From: Ferruginibacter paludis
GTDB lineage: Bacteria; Bacteroidota; Bacteroidia; Chitinophagales; Chitinophagaceae
Length of the DNA: 64,000 nucleotides
Reading direction: 5' to 3'
Assembly: GCF_030409685.1 (NCBI RefSeq)
Contig: NZ_JAUFQJ010000015.1
Span: 372,001 to 436,000, forward strand
The notes under the pieces are model-generated. The model made no database searches, was not told the DNA's origin, and saw nothing but the letters and a program-made list of their open reading frames with translations. Shown here piece after piece: positions 24,903 through 33,718 of the stretch (positions are counted from its first letter, which is position 1; each line of letters begins with the position of its first letter). The position numbers were made by a program, and so were the translations under genes.

Positions 24903-26045
24903 CTACAAGAATAGTTTCAGCAATTGATAAACCAGCGCAGCCAATAAACCACTGACAGGGATGGTTAATATCCAGGCCCATACAAGACTTACTGTTACAC
25001 CCCAGCGAACTGCACTTAAACGTTTGGTAGCGCCTACACCAACGATAGCACCCGTAATAGTATGCGTCGTACTAACGGGAGCACCCAGGTTAGCGGCGGT
25101 AAATAAAGTGATGGCACCGGCGGTTTCTGCGCACACACCTTCCAGCGGGGTAACCTTCGTTATTTTGGTTCCCATTGTTTTAATAATTTTCCATCCACCA
25201 CTTAAAGTACCAACAGAAATAGCAGTATAACAGACAAGTGGAACCCAGTTTGGCATGTCTTCTAATCTGGCAATACCGTAACCACCATGTGACTGACTAT
25301 AAACCAAAGCCGCTGAAATAATCCCCATTACTTTTTGGGCATCACTGCCGCCATGGCCAATACTGAACGCTGCGGAAGACACCAGCTGTAATTTTTTATA
25401 CATATTGCCTGTTCGATATGCGTTTTCACCTTTAATATAATTCACAAAATAAGTAATGACAAAAACAATACCCAGGCCCAGCAAAGCCCATCTTTCAAAC
25501 TCTTTTTTAAAAGGAATAAACAGGACGCATGCCGCTACAAGGGCAATTATAATACTTATTTTAAGCCAGAAGTTTTTTTGAACTGTTACAAGGGTAATAA
25601 AAACAGAAATCAGCATTCCTATCAGGGGTGCCAGTACAATAAAAATGATTGTTTTATAAATGCTTTGCGCATCAATACTGCTGAATCCTGCATGCGCAAT
25701 AGCTGCACCTGCAAAGCCGCCAATCAAGGTATGAGAAGAGGATGAAGGAATGCCATACCACCAGGTAAGCAGGTTCCAAAAAATGGCTGCTATAACCCCG
25801 GCCAGTATAACTATGAGGGTAATGCTTTCTTTATGAACAGTTTTGGCAACAGTATTGGCAACGCCATGATCGTGAAATATAAAGAAGGCTACAAAGTTGA
25901 AAAATGCAGCCCAGATAACAGCCTGAAAAGGGGTTAAAACTTTGGTGGATACAATGGTGGCGATGGAGTTAGCCGCATCGTGAAAACCGTTTATAAAATC
26001 AAATGCAACACAAAGAATAATGATTACAACTAGTAACGTACCCAT
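24903..26045 (-). CDS. pit: Inorganic phosphate transporter, PiT family
   Basis: A membrane protein of 380 residues with ten to eleven helices. The duplicated PiT signatures are FINGFHDAANSIATIVSTKVL near the N-terminus and ITLFTAANLGAPVSTTHTI near the C-terminus. These transporters import phosphate (as metal phosphate) using the proton or sodium gradient. They usually act when phosphate is plentiful. It follows the DUF47 gene by 31 nt on the same strand, a common pairing, and is closed by a strong terminator. Confidence 0.95.
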   Translation of the reverse strand: MGTLLVVIIILCVAFDFINGFHDAANSIATIVSTKVLTPFQAVIWAAFFNFVAFFIFHDHGVANTVAKTVHKESITLIVILAGVIAAIFWNLLTWWYGIPSSSSHTLIGGFAGAAIAHAGFSSIDAQSIYKTIIFIVLAPLIGMLISVFITLVTVQKNFWLKISIIIALVAACVLFIPFKKEFERWALLGLGIVFVITYFVNYIKGENAYRTGNMYKKLQLVSSAAFSIGHGGSDAQKVMGIISAALVYSQSHGGYGIARLEDMPNWVPLVCYTAISVGTLSGGWKIIKTMGTKITKVTPLEGVCAETAGAITLFTAANLGAPVSTTHTITGAIVGVGATKRLSAVRWGVTVSLVWAWILTIPVSGLLAALVYQLLKLFL

Positions 26046-26076
26046 AATTTTTTTTTGGCAATGCTTAATTAAGCGG

Positions 26077-26724
26077 TTAAGCGTATTTCACAATGATCGA
26101 TTCTATAACGTTGGCTGCATCTTCACATTTATCAGTAACAATTTCCATCACCTGGTAAATCTCTCTCTTTTTTATAACTTCTTTCGCATCGGGTTCGGTT
26201 GCAAAAAGACGTTCAATGCTCATATCAAAAATATCATCGGCCTGGTTTTCTATACTATTTATGGCAACCAGGGCGTCTGTTATCTGGCGCATATTTTTCA
26301 TATTGCGCAATTCAGTAACTGCCTTATGCACCTGAACACAACCAACGGCAATTAATTCAGCCATTTTGAGAAAGCCTGTTTCATTGGGATTAACGCGATA
26401 GAAGTTTATTTTTTTTGCCGATGCATAAATATAGTCGGCAATGTCATCAAGTGAAGTAGCTAAATAATGAATGTCTTCCCTGTCAAATGGCGTAATAAAA
26501 TTTTTACCCAATTCGGTAAATATATTATGAGTATAGTCGTCATTCACATGTTCCATGTCTTCAATTTCCTGTATTAATTGACCTCTTTTATCAAAGTCGG
26601 GTTCATTTACAACTTCCTTGAGTTTGTACCCCATTTTAACAAGCTCCTCTGCAACACTTTCAAATAGCTGATAAAACACCCTGTCTTTAGGTAAAAAGAT
26701 CTTGAAAATTGAATTTAATCCCAT
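26077..26724 (-). CDS. DUF47 family Pit accessory protein (PhoU-like fold)
   Basis: A 215-residue cytoplasmic helical protein. Typical DUF47 features are FYQLFESVAEELVKMGYKL, the EDMEHVNDDYTHNIF segment, and FITPFDREDIHYLATSLDDIADYI, where acidic and His residues bind metal in PhoU-like bundles. DUF47 proteins pair with Pit transporters and modulate their activity or expression. The gene precedes pit in a two-gene operon. A TAACCTTTG sequence on the minus strand (26748-26740) resembles a -7 box with one extra base and sits 15 nt before the ATG. Confidence 0.92.
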   Translation of the reverse strand: MGLNSIFKIFLPKDRVFYQLFESVAEELVKMGYKLKEVVNEPDFDKRGQLIQEIEDMEHVNDDYTHNIFTELGKNFITPFDREDIHYLATSLDDIADYIYASAKKINFYRVNPNETGFLKMAELIAVGCVQVHKAVTELRNMKNMRQITDALVAINSIENQADDIFDMSIERLFATEPDAKEVIKKREIYQVMEIVTDKCEDAANVIESIIVKYA

Positions 26725-26785
26725 GGTTTAAAATTTCCGCAAAGGTTACATATTGCCTTAAAAGAATAAAGCGGTTTTGAAATGG

Positions 26786-26813
26786 TAACATTTTGGTAAT
26801 ACAGAAGTAATAT
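26786..26813 (+). promoter_or_regulatory. Candidate PHO-box-like array upstream of the DUF47-pit operon
   Basis: Three hexamers in exact 11-bp register on the plus strand: GTAACA at 26786, GTAATA at 26797 and GTAATA at 26808. They resemble the stronger arrays at 40363 and 48936. They point away from pit, lie about 50-80 nt upstream of its likely transcription start, and no TTTG promoter half-site follows them. A regulatory, possibly repressing, role is inference. Confidence 0.3.
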
Positions 26814-27417
26814 TAAATTGTTATTACCATAGAATTTAATTGTTAAAGTACCCTGATTTACACGAAGGTAAAAGTTTGTAAAAAAGTCAGTTTCTATACG
26901 TATGATAACAGAATTTATTTGTGTTTATGATATTTATATATATAACCCTATGTCGGTAAAGACAGCATATGGCTGGTACATTATCATTCACCGGCTGACA
27001 GTCTTGGTAAGAGGTGTGTGCCCATGTTACATTAATTATTACAACAAATATAAATTTATGTTTATGCATTGTTTGAAAACATTTAAAAATGTTTTTTGTA
27101 GAAAACTTAAATTATTTTTTATAAATTATACACCCTTCAGTTCAAAACTAAAGGGTAGGTAAATGTAATCCTAACACATTACCTTATTGTACATATCAGA
27201 TAAATGTTGATTTTTTGCCAGAAAAAACAAGTTTTAAATCATTTACCTCACTATTATTGTCAATTTAACCATTAAAAAATTGTTTTTTAGTGCGACGCAG
27301 CATTATTACATTTATCATTGCCCTAAATAAATGTAAATAAATAGTTAAATTATTTAAGCGGTTATTTCTTTTTATTTGTTACATTCATTTTTTTATTTCT
27401 TCAACCAAACTATTCTT
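26814..27417. other. AT-rich intergenic region before the first SusC gene
   Basis: Between the pit operon control region and the SusC gene I see no convincing coding frame. An 86-codon frame at 26902 has amino-acid content typical of random AT-rich DNA. The one clear structure is a hairpin at 27132-27156 (ACCCTTCAGTT and AACTAAAGGGT, one mismatch, 3-nt loop) with no T-run. The region must hold the promoter of the SusC locus, but no good TAnnTTTG box was found. Confidence 0.5.
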
Positions 27418-30400
27418 ATGAGAAAAATTGCAGTAATGCTGGCTGTGCTCTTTTGCAGCACTTCCGTGTTAGCCCAAACCCTCGTCAAGGGAAGGGTAAC
27501 GGATTCTAAAGATGGTTCACCCATTTCAGGTGCCACAATCAAAGTTAAAGGCGAAAAAACATCCACCACTTCCAATGCTGACGGCGCTTTTGAAATTACA
27601 GCCAAAGCAGGCAGTACACTTGAAATTACCGAAGTCGGACATGCACCACTGACAGTAAAAAATCCGGCAGGTTCGGGGGTACTACAAGTGGTAATGAGCC
27701 AGGATACAAGGGCGCTGTCTGAAATTGTGGTTACTTCTCTTGGTATTAAAAGAGAAAAGAAAGCGCTTGGCTATGCTGTTTCAACTGTTGGTAAAAAAGA
27801 CCTGGAGTTAAGGCCGGAAGCCGACCTGGGCAGGATTTTAAGTGGTAAAGCGCCAGGGCTGAATGTATTGGCTACGAGTGGTCTAAGTGGTAGCGGTACC
27901 AACATCAACATCCGCGGTATCAGTACCATTACAGGTACCTCTGATCCGCTTTTCGTTGTGGATGGTGTACCATTTAACAGTTCCACAAACGCCAAAGCCG
28001 ATTTTACTTACGGTACCCAAACTTCCAGCCGTTTTCTTGATCTTGATCCCAATAACATTGATAACGTAAGTATCCTTAAAGGACTAAGTGCGGTTACGTT
28101 GTACGGTGAGGCCGGAAGAAATGGCGTTATCTTAATCACTACCAAGAATGGCTCCACATCAACAAGCAAAAAGAAAACGGAAATTTCTGTTTCTCAATCC
28201 ATGTTTGAAACCAAAGCTATTTTGCCTGAGTACAATACTTCTTATGGCGGAGGATTTGATCTTAGTCTGGGATTGTTATTCTTTAGTAACTGGGGGGCAA
28301 AATTTACGAATCCGCCTGCTCAGGTAACGCATCCTTATGATAAGGCTTCTTTGAACGCCGATTTTCCGGAATATAAAGGTGTGCCATATGATTATAAGTT
28401 TCACAACAGCGTTCCCAATTTTTTCCAAACGGGTAACACAAGTACTACTGCTGTAAATGTTGGCGGTTCTGCAGGAAGTGTTAACTACAATATGAATTAC
28501 AGTCATACTGATGATAAGGGTTATCTGCCGGGAAATAGTCTTTTAAAGAATAATTTCGGTGTAGGTGGTACAGCTAAACTGAGCAATCGTTTTACTATTA
28601 GCGGTACGATGAATTATGTGGGTACCAATGTAAAATCGCCTCCAACAAGTAACAGTTATGGTAACAATGCCACTAATACATCTGTTTTTGGTAACGTAAT
28701 GTATACCCCTACTGCCATGGATTTGATGGGCCTTCCTTACGAAAAGCCATCAGATCATTCGCAGGTATATTACCGGAATGACAACGGTATTCAAAACCCC
28801 CGCTGGACTTTATACAATGCCTTTACAGTAGATAAAGTAAACAGGGTTTACGGCCAGATGAGTACTAAATATGATATTGCCAAAGGGCTTTTCCTAACCT
28901 ACCGTGTTGGGTACGACAATTACAGTGAATACCAGGAATATTCTCAAAATAAAGGTGGTGTAGCCACTCCAACCGGTATATTAAGAACATCTACCGGTAT
29001 CAACACCATTTGGGATCATACAATGTTATTAAACTTCAGTCACAGCTTAGGCGGAAATTTCAGCCTTAACGCAGATGCGGGTGTAAACAGAAGGCAGGAT
29101 TTGTACGATCAAACTGGTATGACCAGTTCTCAGCAGTTAGTATATGGTTTGATGAACCATGGCAATTTTATTAACCACACTACCAACAGTGAAAATGGAA
29201 CAGCGCTTAACTATAAGCAGGAGCAATTGGTGCTGGCTGGTTTTTTAACCGGTACTGTTGCTTATAAAGACTACGCCTACCTAACCGTTGGCGGTCGTAA
29301 TAGCTGGAAGTCTACCGTAGAAGAAAAAAACAGGAGCATCTTCTATCCAAATGCGGCGTTGTCTTTTATACCGACCTCAGCTATCGCTGGACTGCAGAAT
29401 AATAAAAGTATTAATTACCTGAAATTAAGAATTGGCTACTCAACAAGTGCCAACTTTCCACCTCCTTACGCCACAAGAAGTTCTTTGTTTATTGCATCAA
29501 GAAGTTTTGTGACCGCAACTGGTACGCCTATTAATGTAAATGCAATTCCTAACCTGCTTCCGAATTCAAATTTAAAACCTGAATTATTGAAAGAAACAGA
29601 AGCTGGAATAGAAGGTAAGTTTTTCAATAACAGAATTTCGCTTGATTTAACCCTTTACAACCGCGTTGCAAGTGATCAGATATTAAGACGGGATCTTGAT
29701 CCAAGTACCGGTTACACCTCGCAGCAGATTAATGCAGGTAAAGTGACCAATAAAGGAATAGAAATTCAATTAGGCGTTACGGTTGTAGAAAGTCTGGGCT
29801 GGAAATGGCAGATTGACGGATTATATACTTTGAACAAGAGTATGGTTTCTGATATACCTTCCGATTTGGCACAGGTAAATACTGCCGGATATTCGAACGA
29901 AGGCACTTTCGCCAAGAATGGCTATCCATTGGGCGTAATCATGTCCAACTATTTTCAGAGAGATCCTAAAACTGGTCAGCGTTTGGTTGGAACAGATGGA
30001 AACTATATCAATTCAAATGATATTGGTGTAATTGGCGATCCAAACCCATTGTACAAAGTTTCTGGTATCAGTACATTAAGTTATAAATCCTTTAGTTTTA
30101 GAATGCAGTGGGATTATACACAAGGCGGGCAAATGTTTTCCGGAACTGCGGGTGCTTTGCTTGGAAGAGGTGTAACCAAAGACACGGAGTTTGACAGAGC
30201 AGCTTCTTATATTTTGCCAGGCGTATTGGAAAATGGCAAGCCCAATAATATCCAGATATCATCTTCACAGGCGTATTATGGTAACAGTATTACCAACGGC
30301 GCCGCGGATGAATCAGCTATTTATGATGCCACTTGCATCAGGTTAAGGGAAGCTTCACTTTCCTATAGCGTTCCGGCCAGGTTTTTAGACAAAACTCCTT

Positions 30401-30582
30401 TCGGTTCAATATCGCTGAGTCTTTCCGGTACCAATTTATGGTATTATGCGCCCAATTTCCCTAAGTATACTCATTTTGATCCTGAAGCTTCCGGATTAGG
30501 TGTAAGCAATGGCAGGGGACTTGAATTTCTTTCCGGCCCTTCCGCACGGCGCATGGGTGCAAGCATAAGAGTAACTTTCTAA
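27418..30582 (+). CDS. SusC/RagA-type TonB-dependent outer-membrane receptor
   Basis: A 1054-residue outer-membrane importer. A signal peptide (residues 1-20, ending in VLAQ) is followed by a carboxypeptidase-regulatory-like beta-sandwich (GRVTDSKDGSPISGATIKVKG), then a TonB-interacting stretch and plug (SEIVVTSLGIKREKKALGYAV, NIRGISTITGTSDPLFVVDG). A 22-strand barrel ends in an aromatic residue (GASIRVTF). The frame opens at a TTG upstream, but the ATG at 27418 gives the signal peptide start. The SusD partner follows after 18 nt. No sugar or peptide hydrolase is nearby, so the substrate is unknown. Confidence 0.95.
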   Translation: MRKIAVMLAVLFCSTSVLAQTLVKGRVTDSKDGSPISGATIKVKGEKTSTTSNADGAFEITAKAGSTLEITEVGHAPLTVKNPAGSGVLQVVMSQDTRALSEIVVTSLGIKREKKALGYAVSTVGKKDLELRPEADLGRILSGKAPGLNVLATSGLSGSGTNINIRGISTITGTSDPLFVVDGVPFNSSTNAKADFTYGTQTSSRFLDLDPNNIDNVSILKGLSAVTLYGEAGRNGVILITTKNGSTSTSKKKTEISVSQSMFETKAILPEYNTSYGGGFDLSLGLLFFSNWGAKFTNPPAQVTHPYDKASLNADFPEYKGVPYDYKFHNSVPNFFQTGNTSTTAVNVGGSAGSVNYNMNYSHTDDKGYLPGNSLLKNNFGVGGTAKLSNRFTISGTMNYVGTNVKSPPTSNSYGNNATNTSVFGNVMYTPTAMDLMGLPYEKPSDHSQVYYRNDNGIQNPRWTLYNAFTVDKVNRVYGQMSTKYDIAKGLFLTYRVGYDNYSEYQEYSQNKGGVATPTGILRTSTGINTIWDHTMLLNFSHSLGGNFSLNADAGVNRRQDLYDQTGMTSSQQLVYGLMNHGNFINHTTNSENGTALNYKQEQLVLAGFLTGTVAYKDYAYLTVGGRNSWKSTVEEKNRSIFYPNAALSFIPTSAIAGLQNNKSINYLKLRIGYSTSANFPPPYATRSSLFIASRSFVTATGTPINVNAIPNLLPNSNLKPELLKETEAGIEGKFFNNRISLDLTLYNRVASDQILRRDLDPSTGYTSQQINAGKVTNKGIEIQLGVTVVESLGWKWQIDGLYTLNKSMVSDIPSDLAQVNTAGYSNEGTFAKNGYPLGVIMSNYFQRDPKTGQRLVGTDGNYINSNDIGVIGDPNPLYKVSGISTLSYKSFSFRMQWDYTQGGQMFSGTAGALLGRGVTKDTEFDRAASYILPGVLENGKPNNIQISSSQAYYGNSITNGAADESAIYDATCIRLREASLSYSVPARFLDKTPFGSISLSLSGTNLWYYAPNFPKYTHFDPEASGLGVSNGRGLEFLSGPSARRMGASIRVTF

Positions 30583-30600
30583 CACATTAAAAAGCAAATT

Positions 30601-32316
30601 ATGAACTATAAAAAAATATTACCAGCGATACTTGGGATATTATCTATCGCAGGAATTTCATCCTGTAAAAAGCAATTTGATAAATTGTTAATCAACCCCA
30701 ATTATCCAAGTGCTTCAACAGCGGATGTAGATTTATATCTGAACGAAGTGCAGCTTGATTTTAATTCCTTCTGGACTTCAGCCGGTGATTACGGTGGTCA
30801 GTTAAGCAGGCAACAGCACTGGAACGGACCATTTTACAGAAATGGATATACACCATCTTCTTTTGATTTTCAATGGACGATTGCATATACCGGCGTTTTA
30901 ACTAATGCAAATGCAATGATTCCGCTGGCACAATCACAAAGAAAATACGTGCAGTCAGGAATTGCACGAGTGTTAAAAGCGTACACCGTGGCAACATTGG
31001 TGGATAATTTTGGTGATGTGCCTTATTCAGAGGCAGTTTTAGGAAACGACAACGTAATTCCAAAAGTGGATGGTGGCGCAAGCGTATATGCGGCAGCTCA
31101 AAGTTTGCTGGATAGTGCAATTGACGATTTTGCCAAACCCAATTCTGCTCCATTTGTAGGAAACGATTTGTTTTATGGCGGCAGCAAAGCCAAGTGGACA
31201 ACATTCGCAAAAACGCTGAAATTGAAGCTTTATATGCAGACGAGGCTAGTAGATGCGTCGGCTAAAGCCAAAATTCAGGCACTTATTACTGAAAATGACC
31301 TTGTGAATACAGCGGCACAGGATTTTGTGTTCCGCTACGGTACGTCTGTTACGGCGCCTGACGCAAGACATACACATTATGCATCTAATTACACAAATAA
31401 TGGTAATGGTGAATACCTTTCCAACTACTTCATGTGGCTCGTTACTGCACAAAAATATGGAGGTATACCAAATAACACTACCGGCGATCCCCGGGTTAGA
31501 TACTATTTTTACAGGCAGGTAGGCAATTACAATTGGGCAACTTCATCAACTTGTCCTTGTTTTGCAAAATCCCAATTCGGAAGTTCAAGTTTCCCTTCAT
31601 GGTATCCATCTGTACCCGATGTTAGTCCGTATTGTACAGTAGGAAAAGGATATCATGGACGTGATCATGGTGATAACAGTGGTGCACCACCAGACGGTAA
31701 CTACACAACTGCGATGGGTGTTTATCCTGTGGGCGGTCAGTTTGATGCAGGCCAGTTTAAACAGGTTACATCTACCATGGGCGGACAAGGAGCTGGTATT
31801 AACCCTATTTGGCTGTCTTCTTATACTTCGTTCCTTGAAGCAGAAGCCGCATTGGTGTTGGGAGTCTCAGTACCTGCAGGTACACCGAGAGCATTACTTT
31901 CTGCAGGCGTTAATTCATCAATAAGTAAAGTAATGGCTTTTCCGGCAACTGTAAATGTTACTCCAGATCCGGCTTTGGTTCCGTCAGGCACTCAAATTAC
32001 GGACTATGTTGCAAAGGTTTTAAGTAATTATGATACAGCAAGCACCGATCTTTCCCGCCTGAATATAATTATGTCTGAGTATTACATTGCATTATGGGGA
32101 AATGGTGTAGAATCTTATAACAACCTGAGAAGAACGGGCATGCCTTTGGGCGCACAACTTGCAGTAGCAGTACCTAATCCGGGTCTGTTTATGCGGTCTT
32201 TCTTTTATCCATCTGTTTTTGTTAACAGGAACTCAAGCGCACCGCCGCAGAAAGATCCTGGTAATGTAGCCAACAAAGTGTTCTGGGATAATAATCCTGA
32301 CAATTTCATTAAATAA
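30601..32316 (+). CDS. SusD/RagB-like surface lipoprotein (SusD-like_2 type)
   Basis: A 571-residue nutrient-binding lipoprotein that forms the lid of the preceding SusC barrel. The lipobox ends at Cys22 (ISSCKK). After it come the typical NPNYPSAST segment and TPR-like helices (YTVATLVDNFGDVPYSEAV, SKAKWTTFAKTLKLKLYMQ). The C-terminal part has the family's E-x-Y-x-A-L-W pattern (MSEYYIALWGNG) and YNNLRRTGMP. It resembles the SusD-like_2 subgroup. An unusual His/Gly/Asp-rich loop (KGYHGRDHGDNSG) lies near residue 350 and could bind ligand or metal. Confidence 0.93.
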   Translation: MNYKKILPAILGILSIAGISSCKKQFDKLLINPNYPSASTADVDLYLNEVQLDFNSFWTSAGDYGGQLSRQQHWNGPFYRNGYTPSSFDFQWTIAYTGVLTNANAMIPLAQSQRKYVQSGIARVLKAYTVATLVDNFGDVPYSEAVLGNDNVIPKVDGGASVYAAAQSLLDSAIDDFAKPNSAPFVGNDLFYGGSKAKWTTFAKTLKLKLYMQTRLVDASAKAKIQALITENDLVNTAAQDFVFRYGTSVTAPDARHTHYASNYTNNGNGEYLSNYFMWLVTAQKYGGIPNNTTGDPRVRYYFYRQVGNYNWATSSTCPCFAKSQFGSSSFPSWYPSVPDVSPYCTVGKGYHGRDHGDNSGAPPDGNYTTAMGVYPVGGQFDAGQFKQVTSTMGGQGAGINPIWLSSYTSFLEAEAALVLGVSVPAGTPRALLSAGVNSSISKVMAFPATVNVTPDPALVPSGTQITDYVAKVLSNYDTASTDLSRLNIIMSEYYIALWGNGVESYNNLRRTGMPLGAQLAVAVPNPGLFMRSFFYPSVFVNRNSSAPPQKDPGNVANKVFWDNNPDNFIK

Positions 32317-32332
32317 TTTAAAAAAAGAAATT

Positions 32333-33253
32333 ATGAAGAAATACTTAATTATGATCATGGCGGTTTGCGCAGTTTTTGCTACGCTCAACTCCTGTAAAAA
32401 GACCGATGGGAATATCAATCCGTTAACTGATATTAAATATCTTGGCGTGGGGTCTTACCTTGTTCAGGATAGCATCATCAATGCCAACTTAAACAGTACA
32501 AGCAACACTTCTACTGTCGGTATTATTGTTCACCAGTACCCGGCGGGTGAAGAAGTAAATAGTATATTACTTTATGCAACCTTAGGCACGTCTACTGATA
32601 CTACACAATGGAAACTGGTTAAAACAATTGCTTATACAACAGGCAGCCCGGCTACGTTGACAGCTACAACAGCAGAGTTAGCAACTGCATTTGGGGTATC
32701 CGCTTCTAAATTTGAGCCTGGGTCGATATTTACATTTTTTACCAAGGCGGTTACTAAAAGTGGTAAAACTTATGATATTAATAACGCTGGTGACAATGGC
32801 GGCGGCGGTTTAATAACAGGTCCCAAATATAAGGCTGCATTCTCCTTCACTGTGTACGTAGTTTGTCCTTATACCGGCGGTATGACAGGCGATTATACGG
32901 TATTGAGAGATGATTGGGTTGACTGGCACGCAGGTGATATAGTTCACATTACAGATGGCCCTGGTGTAAACCAGATTAATCTGAGTGAAGTTTATCCAAA
33001 CGGAGGCACTGTTATTAACCCGATCATTGTAAACATTGATCCGGTAACAGGTACTGCTTCAATTCCTAAGGTCATATATGGACGATACGGTGGAGTGAAT
33101 TCAACACAATATATTGCTGAAGGCGCAGGAGCTAATGATGTTGCAGGATACGTATTTTCCTGTACAGGTTTTATTACTTTAAGTATTAATCAGTCAGATA
33201 ACGGCGGTGGTGATTACGGTCCCAACAAATTGATCCTACAGAAGGTGCAATAG
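32333..33253 (+). CDS. Surface lipoprotein of the first SusCD locus, function unknown
   Basis: A 306-residue lipoprotein with lipobox Cys21 (TLNSCKK). The mature part looks all-beta, with many Thr, Gly and Asn. A central segment (CPYTGGMTGDYTVLRDDWVDW) is followed by a C-terminal region that resembles beta-sandwich lipoproteins often encoded third in SusCD loci. I do not recognise a named family with confidence. It starts 16 nt after the susD gene, so it belongs to the same operon and probably rides on the SusCD complex as an additional surface ligand-binding protein. Confidence 0.75.
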   Translation: MKKYLIMIMAVCAVFATLNSCKKTDGNINPLTDIKYLGVGSYLVQDSIINANLNSTSNTSTVGIIVHQYPAGEEVNSILLYATLGTSTDTTQWKLVKTIAYTTGSPATLTATTAELATAFGVSASKFEPGSIFTFFTKAVTKSGKTYDINNAGDNGGGGLITGPKYKAAFSFTVYVVCPYTGGMTGDYTVLRDDWVDWHAGDIVHITDGPGVNQINLSEVYPNGGTVINPIIVNIDPVTGTASIPKVIYGRYGGVNSTQYIAEGAGANDVAGYVFSCTGFITLSINQSDNGGGDYGPNKLILQKVQ

Positions 33254-33266
33254 AAAATTTTTAAAA

Positions 33267-33311
33267 GTAATGCAAACGGCTGTCTCAATTTGAGACAGCC
33301 GTTTGCATTAC
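33267..33311. repeat. 22-bp perfect inverted repeat after the first SusCD operon
   Basis: Bases 33267-33288 are exactly complementary to 33290-33311, leaving a single central base. The RNA hairpin would be very stable (core CAAACGGCTGTCTCAA). It begins 13 nt after the lipoprotein stop. There is no T-run directly after it on the plus strand, so it is either a terminator without U-tract or an mRNA-stabilising 3' hairpin. Confidence 0.8.
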
Positions 33312-33650
33312 AGTCTATTTATAATGTGAGTACCCAACTATTTCAGTCTAAGGTTCTCCGTTACCATTTTTTCTCAGATTTTTTAGAAAAAAATAAGCAG
33401 TTGTATGCAAAAAAACATAATAATAAATATCTACCAGTTTGGTTAAAACTTTAGCGAAATTTTTAAAAACTAGGTGAAAATTTGTTGAAAGCGGTTTATT
33501 AAAGTGATTTTAATAAATGAAATTAATTATAACAAGGAGGGGTAATAAACCAGTATTATTTGAAAATTGATAAAAAATTAACAAAAATTTTGTTGTTAAC
33601 GCAGCAAATCGTTCCTTTATTGCGTCTTTATTAAATAAATGTTAATTCAG

Positions 33651-33658
33651 CAAATTTG
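33651..33658 (+). promoter_or_regulatory. Possible -7 element of the second SusC locus
   Basis: CAAATTTG differs from TAnnTTTG only in the first base, like the box proposed for mreB. TTTA at 33627-33630 lies 20 nt upstream in place of a -33 TTTG. A leader of about 56 nt would precede the ATG at 33719. The rest of the 33312-33650 spacer is AT-rich and shows no gene. Confidence 0.3.
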
Positions 33659-33718
33659 CCCTTGCTGAGTCTTCGTTTATTTTTTTCATTATAAAAAATA
33701 AAAAAAAATCTATTGAAC

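Noticed and set aside
26902..27162. An 86-codon frame in the spacer before the first SusC gene
   Set aside because: The amino-acid content (many Tyr, Ile, Cys and Phe) is that of random AT-rich DNA, no family is recognised, and it overlaps a hairpin.
33578..33601. TTAACA and TTAACG upstream of the second SusC gene as a possible PHO box
   Set aside because: They are 18 bp apart, off the 11-bp grid, with no third unit.
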